A DNA stretch of 64,000 nucleotides from Tausonia pullulans (Eukaryota > Basidiomycota > Tremellomycetes > Cystofilobasidiales > Mrakiaceae). The position numbers were made by a program, and so were the translations under genes. The stretch covers positions 1,612,001 through 1,676,000 of the forward strand of contig OX637620.1 of the NCBI GenBank assembly GCA_951802195.1. The letters run 5' to 3'. The first letter of the stretch is position 1; each line of letters starts with the position of its first letter. Shown here piece by piece: positions 1 through 10,873 of the stretch. The notes under the pieces are model-generated. The model saw only the letters and a list, made by a program, of their open reading frames with translations, had not been told where the DNA came from and ran no database searches.

Positions 1-215
1 GGAGCTTACCACCGACCCTGAATGCACGGTCAACTCCAGTGGAACCTCGGCAATCTTGCACTGTGGGCAGGCACTTCTTCCCTTCGGGTCTGGAGCCAGA
101 GAACGAGCAACACGCTGAGATGCTTTCCCGCTTAACGCCGTCTGTTCCAAGGCGACCCGGAAGATCGAACGCCACGAATCTACAAACGTTCCACAAGGAG
201 GCCAGAGATCATGGG
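1..215 (-). other. Possible internal exon of a minus-strand gene cut by the window edge
   Basis: Reading the minus strand from about 215 towards 1 gives an open stretch with protein-like composition. It includes RSACPQCK followed by a hydrophobic run, and it ends next to a GTAAGC donor-like site at the extreme window edge (about position 9). A TTTGTAG acceptor-like site lies near 170. The CPQC pair with a basic lead-in recalls one half of a treble-clef or PARP-type zinc finger, but too little is visible to assign it. It sits only about 20 bases downstream of the recycling-factor stop codon, so it would be a separate, closely packed gene. It could equally be chance open frame. Confidence 0.2.
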
Positions 216-234
216 TAAAACCTTTTCAATGTAA

Positions 235-1517
235 TCAATCCGCGAGCTCCTTCTTGGCCTTCTTGAGAAGGTCGTCAACCTCCTTGCAGTGTTTATCCGT
301 GATGGCCTGCACCTGTTTCGTTCGCTCAACCGAGAAGCACGTCAGTCCATTGTCCAAGCTCCTGATAAGAGGAGGCAGCGCGAGATCAAAACGAACCTCG
401 GCGGTTCCCTCTTTGCCAAGTGCCTTGAGACTCGCGGCCCGCTGCTTCCGGACACTCGACTTAGTCTGTTCGCCTTGCGTCTCGAGGGCCTTGAGGAGGG
501 CTGAACGGTCTGCAAGCGAGGGTCTGGCAGGAGCAAGCGAGCATGAATGATCAATCGTGATCACCCGCGAGGGAGAGCAGAGAGGGTCTCACCGAGGGAC
601 TGTGATGCGGACGGTGCGGGAATCGAACTTGTTGGGTGATATTCCAGGCAGGTTGGCGGCATGAATGGCCTTTTCCACGGCCTTGGTGTGCTGTGATTGG
701 TGAGGATTGAGTAAAGAGACAGCTCGGACAGGTCAGCGAGACGGTTCGGCTATCGCACGACGAGGACTGCCTTCTTTGATTCCCCCTCTCTCCACCTGAC
801 AGGCTGCACGTACCGACTCGTCAAAAACGTTGACCGTCAATGAGTTTCCCTTGACGCTGACGGTGGCGACCGAGTTGAGCGGGACTTCGGAGCCATCAGC
901 CTCGACCTTGATAGAGTCCAGGACCGCTGAAGAGACGAGTCAACAAGACAGTTAGTCACATTGCGGAAGTCGACTCTGTCTGACCCTAGGTAGGTCGCTT
1001 GAGAGCCTGGATGACAGCCGCTCAACGAGAAGGGCTCACAAGGCGAGACCTTGCCTCGTCCCCTGCCAACGTCCTCCTCAAACTTGGCTCTGAATGCCGC
1101 CGACATCCTTTCCATCTTCTCCTCCGCCTTCTGTACCTCAACCTCTACTTTGGATCCGATGTCCTCGCTGACACCTCGGGCGCGCTTCTCCTTCTTGGCC
1201 CGCGCGCCGTCGTTGAAGTCGTCGGCAAAGAGGTCGACGGCGTCGTCTTCGCCCTCCTCCACGGGGGCAGCGCCCTTCTTGGACTTCATCGTCTTCTTCG
1301 ACTTGCCCTTGGCCTTGACCTCGCGCGAGCCCTGGCCCGAGGCGAGGGAAGTTGGGCTCGTGGAGAAGTCGCGAATGGGAGCGGTGGAGAGCGACGAAGA
1401 AGACGTGAAGGAGGAGGCGGCGAGCCGGAGGAAGGATGAGCTCATCGAGGGAACAAGAGACCGGCCGGTGCGGAGAGGCCGGAGAAGGGCGGCCGAGGTA
1501 CGCGGAAGGGCGGTCAT
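235..1517 (-). CDS. RRF1: Mitochondrial ribosome recycling factor
   Basis: Predicted 325-residue mitochondrial ribosome recycling factor, which splits post-termination mitoribosomes together with the mitochondrial EF-G2. Four exons keep frame: 1517-1040, 926-814, 690-593 and 523-235. The start is the ATG opening MTALPRTS, followed by a Ser/Arg/Thr-rich, acid-poor mitochondrial presequence. A Lys-rich linker follows, with an acidic patch (EEGEDDAVDLFADD). The RRF core then begins at VLDSIKVEADG. The family signatures visible are AVEKAIHAANLPG..PN, the RTVRITVP strand, and the closing helix KEVDDLLKKAKKELAD. All of domain I and the domain II segment are present, and nothing looks broken. The gene is divergent from the lipase gene at 2210 with a long shared upstream region. 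Assignment rests on fold-wide motif order and is strong. Confidence 0.9.
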
Positions 1518-2209
1518 AGTAGTGGTTGATGATCGATGCTCACGCGATGAGAGAACGTGAGAGCGCAAAGAGAGTGGCGGCGGCGCGGAAGGCCGGAGAG
1601 CTGAGTGAAGCCGGCTCTTCACCGATGTGCGCTAGCTGGTAGAGTGAGAGACCGAGGTCACCTGTTCATCATAGGCTTGCGGCTTGGGAACAAGTTACTG
1701 CTGGACGCGTATCATATCGAAAACATACTCAAGGAGAAGTCAGATTCGCGTTTTAAGACCCGGCGGTTGCATAAACGACCGGTGCGTATCGATGACGCGC
1801 GCTTCTCCAAGAGTAGAGGTCGAAGATGAGGCCTGGCATCCTCTCCGAATCGCCGGACTTCTTTGTTGCCAGATATCCACAACGCCCTCGGCCGCAGACT
1901 GCTATCTCACCTCCTCTCCTTTGATCCCAACTCTCATCCAGGCAAGATCCCCTCTCACACCGCCTCCCGCTATTAGCCTGGGGTCTCTCAGTGACTTGTT
2001 AGTTGATTCAACCACTCCCGCCGATCCTCGTCGTCCAACCGCTCATGCATGCATTGGGGTCCTCTACACGCCCTCCCTCTCGCCTTCTGCTAGACACCAA
2101 TGGTTCAGCTCTCAACGCCCGTCATCGCTCTCCACACTGCACCCCTGTGAATCCATAGTGCCCTCGATCAACCCTGCAGATCCGCGCCACGTGCGACGCG
2201 CCTGCTTTC
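1518..2209. promoter_or_regulatory. Divergent intergenic region between RRF1 and the lipase gene
   Basis: About 690 bases separate the start codons of the two divergent genes and must hold both 5' UTRs and promoters. The stretch is pyrimidine-rich on the + strand towards 1900-2000 (CTCTCCTTT-type blocks), as is common in fungal promoters. No convincing additional gene or structured RNA was seen. No specific transcription-factor site is claimed. Confidence 0.4.
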
Positions 2210-5200
2210 ATGGTCGTGCATGTACTGAAACGCTTCGTCCTCCTTTCTGCTGGGTCCTCCGTTGCCAGGGTGGTCAAAACCTTCTTCAACCACCTAGGGC
2301 ACAAGAAAAAGGACAGAAAAAAAAATGGGCGGCAGCGGGCGGTGTCGGAGGGGAAAGCTGGCATTGCGGCTTGTTCAGGTGAGTTCCCCTTTTATCAAGT
2401 CCGCATAACAGCGCAAAGGCTGACCTGAGAGACTATACGACTTCCACAACAGCCAATCCTGGTGTGAAGAGCGAGCTCGAAGGTCTGACTGAGACCCCGG
2501 AGGACGAGTACGAGAGTCCTCAGTCGCAGCTCTCTTACGACGAGGGCCTCCAGGTCGTCAAGCGATTCCTCCAGGTCGCTAAAGATCATACGGTTGGTTC
2601 AGTATTCAGCCAGTTTGGGAATCTTGATTGACATCGCTTTCTCTCAGGTCGAAGAGCTTCAGGCGTTCACAGCCATGGTCAGCCCTCCTTCCGTCTCATT
2701 TCGCACTGTCCTTGTCATTGTCGGCGGTCTCCGTCAAGCAACCTTGCTCTCTCCCAAGTCCTTCTCGCCTACCCTAGACATGCTGATGACCTTGAACGCA
2801 GCATGTCCCCTCTCCGAAATGGATTCATCTTACGCATGTCGCGATCCCTGAGTCAAGCATCATTCTCTCGGCTGAGATCATCACGAATCACTTCAAAACA
2901 TTCTACGGACCCAATGGCCTCAAGGAGATCGGCGGGGGGTCATGGTGGCAGGTCCGAGGACGTGAGCTGGAGGGCGAATGGGTGAGTTGGTCGCTGCCAA
3001 TTGCGGACGGGGCAGTCATCTTAACCAAATGTCTTCTCTTCAGATTGAGATGAAAAAGGACTACCTCAAACGGACGAAGCGCAAAGTCGAGGAAGCCAAG
3101 GGCGTCGTCTGGGACGACGACCCTTCTGAGCCTGGCAAGGCGGATCGGGTGATTTTGGTGCGTTCTGCGAGCCAACGTCTCAGCAGTTCTCCTTCGATCT
3201 GATCATGCCGTACTCGACCCCAGTACATCCATGGTGGCGCCTACTTCTTCTCCAGCCTCGATACACACCGTTACCAGATCCAAAGGCACGCTCGCAAGCT
3301 CGGAGGACGCGCCTTCGCGCCGTCCTACCGCCTTGCGCCTCAGTATCCTTTCGTACGTGACTAAATACTGCAAGATCCGGAACCGTAATTGGTGCTCAAA
3401 TATTCGCTCCGTATTCTCCTTTCAGCCTTGCGGACTCCACGATGCCCTGGCGTCCTACCTCTTTCTTCTCAACCCGCCGGAGGGCTCATCTCAGCCAGCC
3501 ATTCCTGCCTCGTCCATGCGCGTATTCCATGTCTAGAGAGCATCGCATGGCAGCACTGATGTCAACACTTATGCAGCATTCTCTCGGGTGATTCGGCTGG
3601 CGCAGGTCTTTCTCAGTCCCCCCAAGCCTCGAATCTCGTTCCCTGTCATTGACCTCGATATCTTTCCACAGGCCTTGTCCTTTCTCTCCTTTGCATCATC
3701 CGCGATTCGGGTGGAACTGTTCCCATGCCTGCTGGTGCGAGCCTCATTTCGCCCTGGGTCGACCTCACCCACAGCTTCAAATCCATCATGGGCGACGACT
3801 CGGGCGATTACATTCCTTCAGAAGGCTTCCACGTTTGTCCGATGGGCCACCTTCAAGCCATCTCCGCTTACATATTCATCTCACGTCCAGTACAAGCCCT
3901 CATTCGCCTGGCCACCCATCAGGGGAAACGGCATCAAGATCGAGATGAAGAATGAGGACGGCTCGTTCACTTCGAAGACGCTGGACGAGCAGGTGCAGAT
4001 GTATGCGAATAACAAGTCTGTCTTCTTGCTCCTTTTATCTTCATCGCGGAGCCCAAGCTGATGGAGCGCACACTCTTCAGGCTGCTCTCGCACCCTCTTG
4101 TCTCGCCTGTCAACCAAGGCTCCCTTGGTGGCCTCTGCCCACTCCTCATAGTACTTTCTCTCACTATTCATAGCCGTGTAATCAAAAGTTGACCACCACC
4201 TATTACAGCTTGGCGGCTCTTCCGAGCTCCTCCGCGACGAGATGATCTACATCGCCCACAAGGCTGCAGCCCCCGAGACATACCCGCCGAGTTCGCACGT
4301 TCTCGAGCGGTACCCTGGCCAAAAGGAAATGGTCTCGCACTTCCCTCCGACTAAGGTCCACCTGCAGGTCAGTCCGTGGTACCAGCAGCATCAAGTGGTA
4401 AGACTGACCCCTGACCTTTCTTGGCCTGTTGACAGATGTACGATGGTTGTGCCCATGTCACACCGACTTTAAGCTTTACGCGCCCGGCGAAGTGGATGTA
4501 CCGGGGTAAGATGGTCGAACCGACAACACATATTTGGTTAATTGCTGATCTTTGCCTTCTTTCAGCTTGCGCTAACTTCAATATCTGGTTGGTCAATTCT
4601 GTGCGACTTGGGTCCAAGCCTCTGACTAAATTGCCTCGTCTAACCTCTCAGGGCCATCACCGCTGCCCAGCTCAGCGAGCAGCGCAGGCTCGGTCACAAG
4701 CTCAGTCACCAATACGGCCACCCCTACCACAATCAACAGCACCAGCACCAGCACCAGCACCAGCACCAGCACCAGCACCAGCACCAGCACCAGCACCAGC
4801 ACCAGCACCAGCACCAGCACCAGCACCAGCACCAGCACCAGCACCAGCACCAGCACCAGCACCAGCACCAGCACCAGCACCAGCACCAGCACCAGCACCA
4901 GCATCAGCGCTCCAATTCTCAGCCTCAGCAGAGCTTCGCCAATGACTCTTCCGTGGATCCTTCGTCAGTCAACAGCCCTTCGTCCGGCCTCTCTCGTTCC
5001 GAGACCCTCGACGCTTCCTATGCACCATCCTCAAACACGTCCTTCGAGTCCGTGATGAATGCCGACCCCTCCCAGCCCACCATCGCCAAACACATCACGG
5101 CCTCGGTCCACGAACTCGCTAACGAGGTCGACGTCGTCTCGGACGCCGGGTCCGAGTGCGACTCATCCGATTCGGAATATTGCGCCGCCAACGAGAAAGG

Positions 5201-6167
5201 GCTTGTCGAGGCTGGGGAGGTCGTCATTGTCTCTGGGCGAGAGCCGCTGTTTGTGGACTCGATGGTACGGGAAAGGGTATCCATCAGGGGCAGGATTAGG
5301 CCGTTTGAGCTGGTGGAAAAGTGCGATACGTTTGTCAATCTTGATAGGGACGAGGTCGGCAAGATCCACGGCGATGGGCCGATCGCCAAGTGGCTTCAAG
5401 TGAGGACGCCTCATTGACTCGATCTGGTTCTGGGCTAATGGGACCTCTCCTTTTCTTAGGCGCGCGAGGCTCATGACAAGAAATTTGCCAAGGAGCTCGC
5501 GAAGTACCGAACCTATAAAATCCAGGATAGGTGCATCATCGCGAGATGGCTCCGGTGTTGATGAGCGCGACTGACCGTTGGACCGTCTGTCTATTTTAGG
5601 CGAGCAGCTTCTCAGTCTGGCTACATCACCCGCGACCTCCCCGACACTCCCCCCCTATCTGCGCTCGCCGGGTGGCACGACCGCGAAACTGCCCGAAAGA
5701 CTGCCAAGTCAGTTGACGAGGTCGGCAGGCGGGGCAAGAGCGCCTCGGGCATGTTGTCGGTCTGGATGCGGGCCAGCCAGAAGGACGAGCAGTCTCGCGC
5801 GCACAAGGATCAGGTTTCTTCGCTCGAGAAGGAACTTCAAGAACTCGGAGTCCATGGATCGGAGATCGACGTGCTTGGAGACAAGAAACTCAAGGATGGT
5901 AAGTCTCGCGGTCTCCTGCAGATTTTTTGACCCCAATCGCTGAAGTTCTTATTCTCGTCCGCAGTCTCACGACACCTCAAGAATCACGCCGTCATCGTCG
6001 TCGAGAACCCGCCAAGAGATGAGAGTTCGTTCAACCCAGACAAGGGCCGACTCGTCGAGAGTAAGGTGGAGGCAAAGCCCGCCGCCGTGAAGCAAGTTGA
6101 AGCCGGGTCAGCGAGCGGAAGTCCGCTGAGCCCGAATGACAGGCAGAAGAACAAGCCGTCGAACTGA
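2210..6167 (+). CDS. Hormone-sensitive-lipase-type alpha/beta hydrolase with poly(His-Gln) tract
   Basis: A protein of roughly 950 residues in about 17-18 exons. The hydrolase domain (alpha/beta-hydrolase fold 3, HSL family) is complete. It has the oxyanion motif YIHGGAYFF near residue 215, the nucleophile elbow GDSAGAG near 290, the SPWVDL segment, the acid region [10 protein letters not shown] near 425, and the histidine in DGCAHV near 475. Exon 1 ([11 protein letters not shown] at 2210) ends at a GTGAGT donor at 2379. After the catalytic domain comes [12 protein letters not shown] and then an uninterrupted His-Gln dipeptide run (4740-4907). A Ser-rich acidic linker and a C-terminal region with heptad-like charged stretches ([28 protein letters not shown]) follow. 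Such proteins usually hydrolyse acylglycerols or esters, often at lipid droplets; the substrate here is unknown. The C-terminal half is unlike the classical enzymes and may be regulatory. The stop is TGA at 6165-6167. Confidence 0.85.
4740..4907 (+). repeat. (CACCAG)n hexanucleotide repeat coding for His-Gln dipeptides
   Basis: Twenty-seven perfect tandem CACCAG units (4740-4901) are followed by one CATCAG variant (4902-4907) and preceded by CAACAG. In the lipase frame this reads (His-Gln) x 28. The frame is fixed by good coding sequence on both sides (GHPYHNQQ before, [13 protein letters not shown] after). The units are identical at the nucleotide level, so the array looks young or actively homogenised by slippage. 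Repeat number probably varies between strains, and each unit gained or lost keeps frame. Confidence 0.97.
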
Positions 6168-6383
6168 GGGGACATTTTAGATGGCATGAATCACCTTTCT
6201 TGGTTTGCGACAGAGTGCCACATCGATGCACGATTTTTCTATGAGATCCGTGACGTGGCAGGCTGCGCTCTGGGCTAGGTGAAAAGAGGAGACAGCGGCG
6301 GGATCGCGGGGAAGACAGACAGCGAGCTCGCGTTCGTCCGACCCGAGAGCATCCTCTCGACGACCATCTTCATTCGTTCCATC

Positions 6384-8332
6384 ATGACCGGCATCCCGCC
6401 GAGACGGCTTCCTAGCTGGCTCCCCGCTGTCCTCCTACCCGCCGCACTCTCCCTGATCCTCCATCCGGCCCTCTCCGACTCCCCTCACTCCCTGCCGGCC
6501 CTCGAGGCTTCGCTTGGCTTCTCGCTCCTCGCGCTCGTCGCCTCGCTTTACGTCGTTCCGGCGCTGAGTGCGGGCTTTATCGCTAAGGGCTTCAAGGGAA
6601 GGGATCTTCTCAAGGTCGATGGTCGCGACCTGTGAGCATGCCGAACATGCCCTGCTGATGCAAGACTCCCAAGGCTCTGGTCCAAAGCTAGCCGGGCATG
6701 GCCGAGGGACTGACCTAGAACGTGCTCACCCAGGCCAGAGTCGATGGGCCTTCCAATAGCATCGATCTACATCGTGCTCCTCATGCTATTCATTCCCTTC
6801 CCCTTTATGCTGCCCTCGGCCATGGGGCCGGCCGTCACCGGCCCGTTCCCGCACGAAGAGGTCAGTCGGCGCGCTCGCCGCCCTGTCATGTTCGCTTTCC
6901 TCTTGGCTGTCATTGACTTCCGACTTCCGATTGGCACGCCGTACCCCCCAACTCCCCTCTTGTAGCTCACGCTCTATCTCTCGGCCCTCCTCTCTTTACT
7001 AACGGCCACGCTCCTCGGCTTCCTCGATGACGTCTTCGACATCCGCTGGCGGCACAAGATTCCCATCCCCATTGTTGCGTCCGTTCCGCTTCTGCTTGTA
7101 TATTTCGCCCAGGGAGGAATCACGTGGGTCGTCATGCCCAAGGGCTTCCGGACGCTCTTTGGCAAGGTCGTCCATCTCGGTTAGTTCTCGCCCTGACCGC
7201 GTCAGTCATGACGCGTTGTCGCTCTTGCTTTGACTCCTTTGACCCTTCCGGCTTGGTTTGCCAGGCCCTCTTTACTACGTCTATATGTCGCTTCTCTCTA
7301 CGTTCACGACCAACAGCATCAATATCCTTGCCGGCGTCAATGGGATTGAGGTCTCGCAGTCGCTTGTCATCGCCCTCTCGCTCGTCGCCAACGACCTCCT
7401 CTACCTCCCGCTTCCGCACATCGAGTTCCCTATTGTTGGTGAACTCTGGCACCATCGGGGAATGAGCCTCCTGGGAGTCATTGGCGGGGAGGAGATGGTC
7501 AGGCGTCATCTGCTAAGTCTTTACTTTATGGGGCCGCTCGTCGGCGTTTGCGTTGGTTTGCTCTACCACAATTGGTCCGTCGTCAGGCTCCTAATGTGTG
7601 GGGATGATCGGCTGATGACCTCTGTGCCGTCTATGTGCGCCTTAGGTATCCTGCCCGAGCCTTCCCAGGCGACACCTTTTGTTATTTCACCGGGATGACC
7701 TTTTCATGCGTCGCTATTCTCTCGCATTTTCCCAAGACGCTCCTCCTCTTCTTTTTACCTCAAGTCTTCAACTTCATCCTCTCGTGCCCTCAACTTTTCG
7801 GGCTCGTTGAGTGTCCGAGGCATCGCCTCCCAAAGTACGAGTCCACCTCCCCAACTCCAACGCCTCCTTCCCTGACCATAGTGTCTCTCCTCAGACTCAA
7901 CCCCGAGACCGGCCTGCTGGAGCCCTCTAAAGTCTACTTCCCCGTCAAGCCTCCCATCAAGACGGTCTTCTGTCTCGAGATCCTCGCAGTACTCGGGCTC
8001 ATCGAACTCGAGCGCGAGCCGAGTCCCTCGAGGCGGATCAAGAGCTCGACAAATCTGACACTCATCAAGTGTGCACTCGTGTTTGCGTTATATAATGGAC
8101 TGAGCTAATGCCTTATTTGCTCCGAACAGCTTCCTTCTCGTCCGACTCGGGCCCATGAGGGAGGATGTGCTTGCCAAATCGGTGATCGCTCTTCAGGTTC
8201 GTCGAGCTTTCGATCTCATCGGCTGAGCGCTGTTCTCGACTGACCTCTTCTGCTCAGATCGCTGGATCGCTGTTTGCCTTCTTCGTGCGATACGGCGCTG
8301 TCCAATTGTTTTACGACGGGGATCGGAAATAG
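6384..8332 (+). CDS. ALG7: UDP-GlcNAc:dolichyl-phosphate GlcNAc-1-phosphate transferase
   Basis: First committed enzyme of N-glycan assembly in the ER membrane: it transfers GlcNAc-1-phosphate from UDP-GlcNAc to dolichyl phosphate (the tunicamycin target). The protein is about 465 residues in about eight exons with many hydrophobic helices. Diagnostic GPT-family motifs are present: LLKVDGRDL in the first loop, [15 protein letters not shown] (catalytic acidic motif), and [14 protein letters not shown]. There follow the [11 protein letters not shown] segment, with its phosphate/Mg-loop acidic residue, and [17 protein letters not shown]. The C-terminus ends LFYDGDRK before TAG at 8330-8332. I chose the ATG at 6384 ([12 protein letters not shown]); an in-frame ATG at 6279 would add 35 residues but lacks a hydrophobic or targeting character. 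The gene is only about 215 bases downstream of the lipase on the same strand. Confidence 0.93.
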
Positions 8333-9130
8333 AAGAGAGCAAGAAAATCAAGGGCCGGGCGGTCGTTCTTTCTGCTGGTTTGCTAGTTCATGAAGTACTC
8401 ATTGGCATCTTTGTCTCTCTGTGTCCCTCGGTGGGAGAGCCGAATGCACTTTCTAACAGCAAAGCCTGTCCTAATCCTCCCGTCGGCGTCGCCATCCTAC
8501 CAAGGCGGGATCGCTCACGTCCTCATGGAACATTGCCAAGCCCACTCAGACTGTCCTGGAAGATCTCGTCACTCTGGATCCAGCCGCTCCAGCACGATCA
8601 ACTCGCTCCCTTTGCGTCTTATACTCTAATAAAATTTCCATGCATCCGTCGATATATCTCGTCGGTGGATCTGACGATGTCAGGGCTCTCCGGACGACTT
8701 GTCCATTTTAGAGATCAACGACCAGCACAACCATCGAAACCAGGAGTTGACCGCCATCCGCCGACTGCACTCGCGTTATTCCCTAATCAGAAGCTTTCAT
8801 CATTCAGGTTTATGCGCTCACCTGGTTGCTGCTTCTGCCGCCGAATTCAGGTGGGTCTCTTTTCTCTCGTCAGCTCCTCCCAGTCACCAGGCCGTGGATC
8901 TCCTTGTGGCGCGAGCATTCCGAAGATGTTCTTCGGTGCACAAGCTTGTCATTGGGCTAACGCTTGACTTTCAGATGTTTCGAATTTGCATTGCCACGTC
9001 ATGTTCTCGAGCGAAGAGTGGTCTTGAGAGTGATGTCGCTCGATGGTCGGTCGTCATGGAGGGCAAAGGAGGCAATTTCGGAGAGAGCCGTTGTCAGCTC
9101 AAGAGACGCGTCTGTCAAATCACCGCCATC
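8333..9130. other. Intergenic region between ALG7 and CDC43
   Basis: About 800 bases with open frames on the + strand but none with recognisable domains or a consistent splice pattern. The long frame that runs into CDC43 from 8699 is read-through of non-coding DNA plus introns. The region probably carries the ALG7 3' UTR and the CDC43 promoter. No RNA gene was recognised. Confidence 0.4.
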
Positions 9131-10758
9131 ATGTCGTCGGCCTTGTCAAAGAAAAAACATACAGCCTTTCTCGTTCGCTGTCTACGGGGTATGCCTCAGG
9201 AGGCCGTCTCCCTCGATGCCCAGAGGTGTGTCTGTCTGTACCGTAAGGCGACTCGGCTTTCACCCACGCTCATCATCTCTTCTGGCAGGATGACCCTTGC
9301 ATACTTCCTCATCGCATCTCTTGACCTTCTCGGCACGTTATGGTCTGCCACGAAAGAGAATGAGCGAGCAGAGTGGATCGAGTGGGTTTGGGAGCAGCAG
9401 CTTCGTGAGTCCCCGCCCTTAATCCCCTGCCCGACGCGCGCCTGTCACCGATGTCCGACTTCTGCCCCGGCCTCATCTCCCACCCTTCCAGCTGAGGGGG
9501 GTTTCCGAGGATCATCGTTCACCGGTCCCTTGCCAACCTCTTATGATTCTGATGTTGAGCCCGTGAGTTTGTCGCACAACGCGGCGACGCGTCAACCCTT
9601 CAAGCGCCCAGTCTTCTCTGCTTCTCTTGCTGACATGTTCGTCCGCCACCCTCGGCAGTCCCCAACCACCTGCTCGACACAAGCTAATCTAGCCTCGACG
9701 TACACGGCGCTTCTTCTCCTCGCGCTCCTCCGTGCGCCGCTCAACCGACTTAACCGCCCAGGCCTCGTTGCGTTTGTGAGACAGTGCCAGCTCGAAGACG
9801 GGTCCTTCTCACCCTTGAGGCGCGAGATGCAGGCCGAGCATGATGTCCGGATGGTTCTCTGTGCATGCGTCATCTCAGATTTGTTGAACGACTGGGATGG
9901 GGTTGATGTCGAGAAAGCGCGCGCGTTCGTTGAGCGGTGCAAGGTGAGAGCGCCAGGTCGTTTAAGGATGAGGCTGGTTGCTAATCCAGTGGCTTTGTGA
10001 CCATAAGACATACGAGGGCGGTTACAGCCAACAACCCGGCCAAGAGGCTCAGGGCGGAACGACCTACTGTGCTATCGCCTCCCTCTTCCTCCTCTCCAAG
10101 GCTCCCTCCCCGTCGTCTTCTTCCTCTTCCTCCCCTTCTCCCTTCACCGCTTCTTCTCCCCTCCACCGCGACACCGTCTCCTGGCTCCTCCACCGCCAGT
10201 TGCCCGTTCGGCTAGCCCCCTCTCCATACGCTGCGAGCAAAGATGATCCATCCATTGTGATGGGCGGTGGCTTCCAAGGCAGGACGGGAAAGAAGGGCGA
10301 TTCATGTTACAGCTTTTGGTGTGGCGGCGCTCTCTCGGTATGCCGTCCCACTGACCGTTCCGGGCACGAGCGGTCATGAACTGACGATTCTTCTTGTCCC
10401 TGCATAGATTCTCGGTTCGACCTCCCTCGTGGCTGCCAAGTCCAATGGCGCCTTTCTCCTCCGATGCCAGTCCCCCATCGGCGGATTTGCCAAGGGTCCT
10501 GGAACGCGACCAGGTCTATCCCCCATTGTTCATCAGGTCCCAGCTAGCCTCTAGCTTGCAAACTCACTCCCTCTCCCTTCCTTAGATCCGTTTCACACGT
10601 ACGCCTCCATATCTGCACTTGCTCTCCTCAGGGGCACCGAGGGTGAAGAGGACCTCGAGCTTGGGACCATGGACGCCGCGAGGAACGTCGGCTGCGAGGC
10701 CGTCGCGTGGTTCGTCAAGGAAAGGGAGAGGCTGTTCCCCCAGCCGGTGTCGAGGTGA
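9131..10758 (+). CDS. CDC43: Geranylgeranyltransferase type I beta subunit
   Basis: Beta subunit of protein geranylgeranyltransferase-I, which with the alpha subunit attaches geranylgeranyl to CaaL-type proteins such as Rho/Cdc42 GTPases in the cytosol. The start ATG at 9131 (MSSALSKKKH) opens the family-typical segment HTAFLVRCLRGMPQEAVSLDAQR, which splices to MTLAYFLIASLDLL. Prenyltransferase alpha-alpha barrel repeats follow: LPEGGFRGSSF, CQLEDGSFSPL..AEHDVRMVLCA, CKTYEGGYSQQPGQEAQGGTTYCAI, GGGFQGRTGKKGDSCYSFW and PIGGFAKGPGTRPDPFHTY. The zinc ligands (Asp and Cys of GDSCYSFW and the His of FHTY) are intact. The FAK.P....PD.FH wording fits GGTase-I rather than farnesyltransferase or Rab GGTase. 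About six introns. It converges on the ArfGAP gene, with 115 bases between stop codons. Confidence 0.9.
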
Positions 10759-10873
10759 TCCATAACGCGCATGCTTCTCCTACATCATCCAAGAGCGGGT
10801 TGTTCAGCGCAAAATCATGCCATATCTAATGGTGGCGAATCTCCTCTTCCCCCTGGATTGGAACTCTGGCCCT

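Noticed and set aside
4626-4904. Minus-strand frame coding a long Val-Leu repeat, and plus-strand Ala-Pro repeat
   Set aside because: Both are alternative frames of the CACCAG array. The His-Gln frame is the one joined to conserved coding sequence on both sides.
8699-10000. A single 433-codon plus-strand open frame starting at 8699
   Set aside because: It runs through non-coding DNA and CDC43 introns. The prenyltransferase motifs need splicing and start at 9131.
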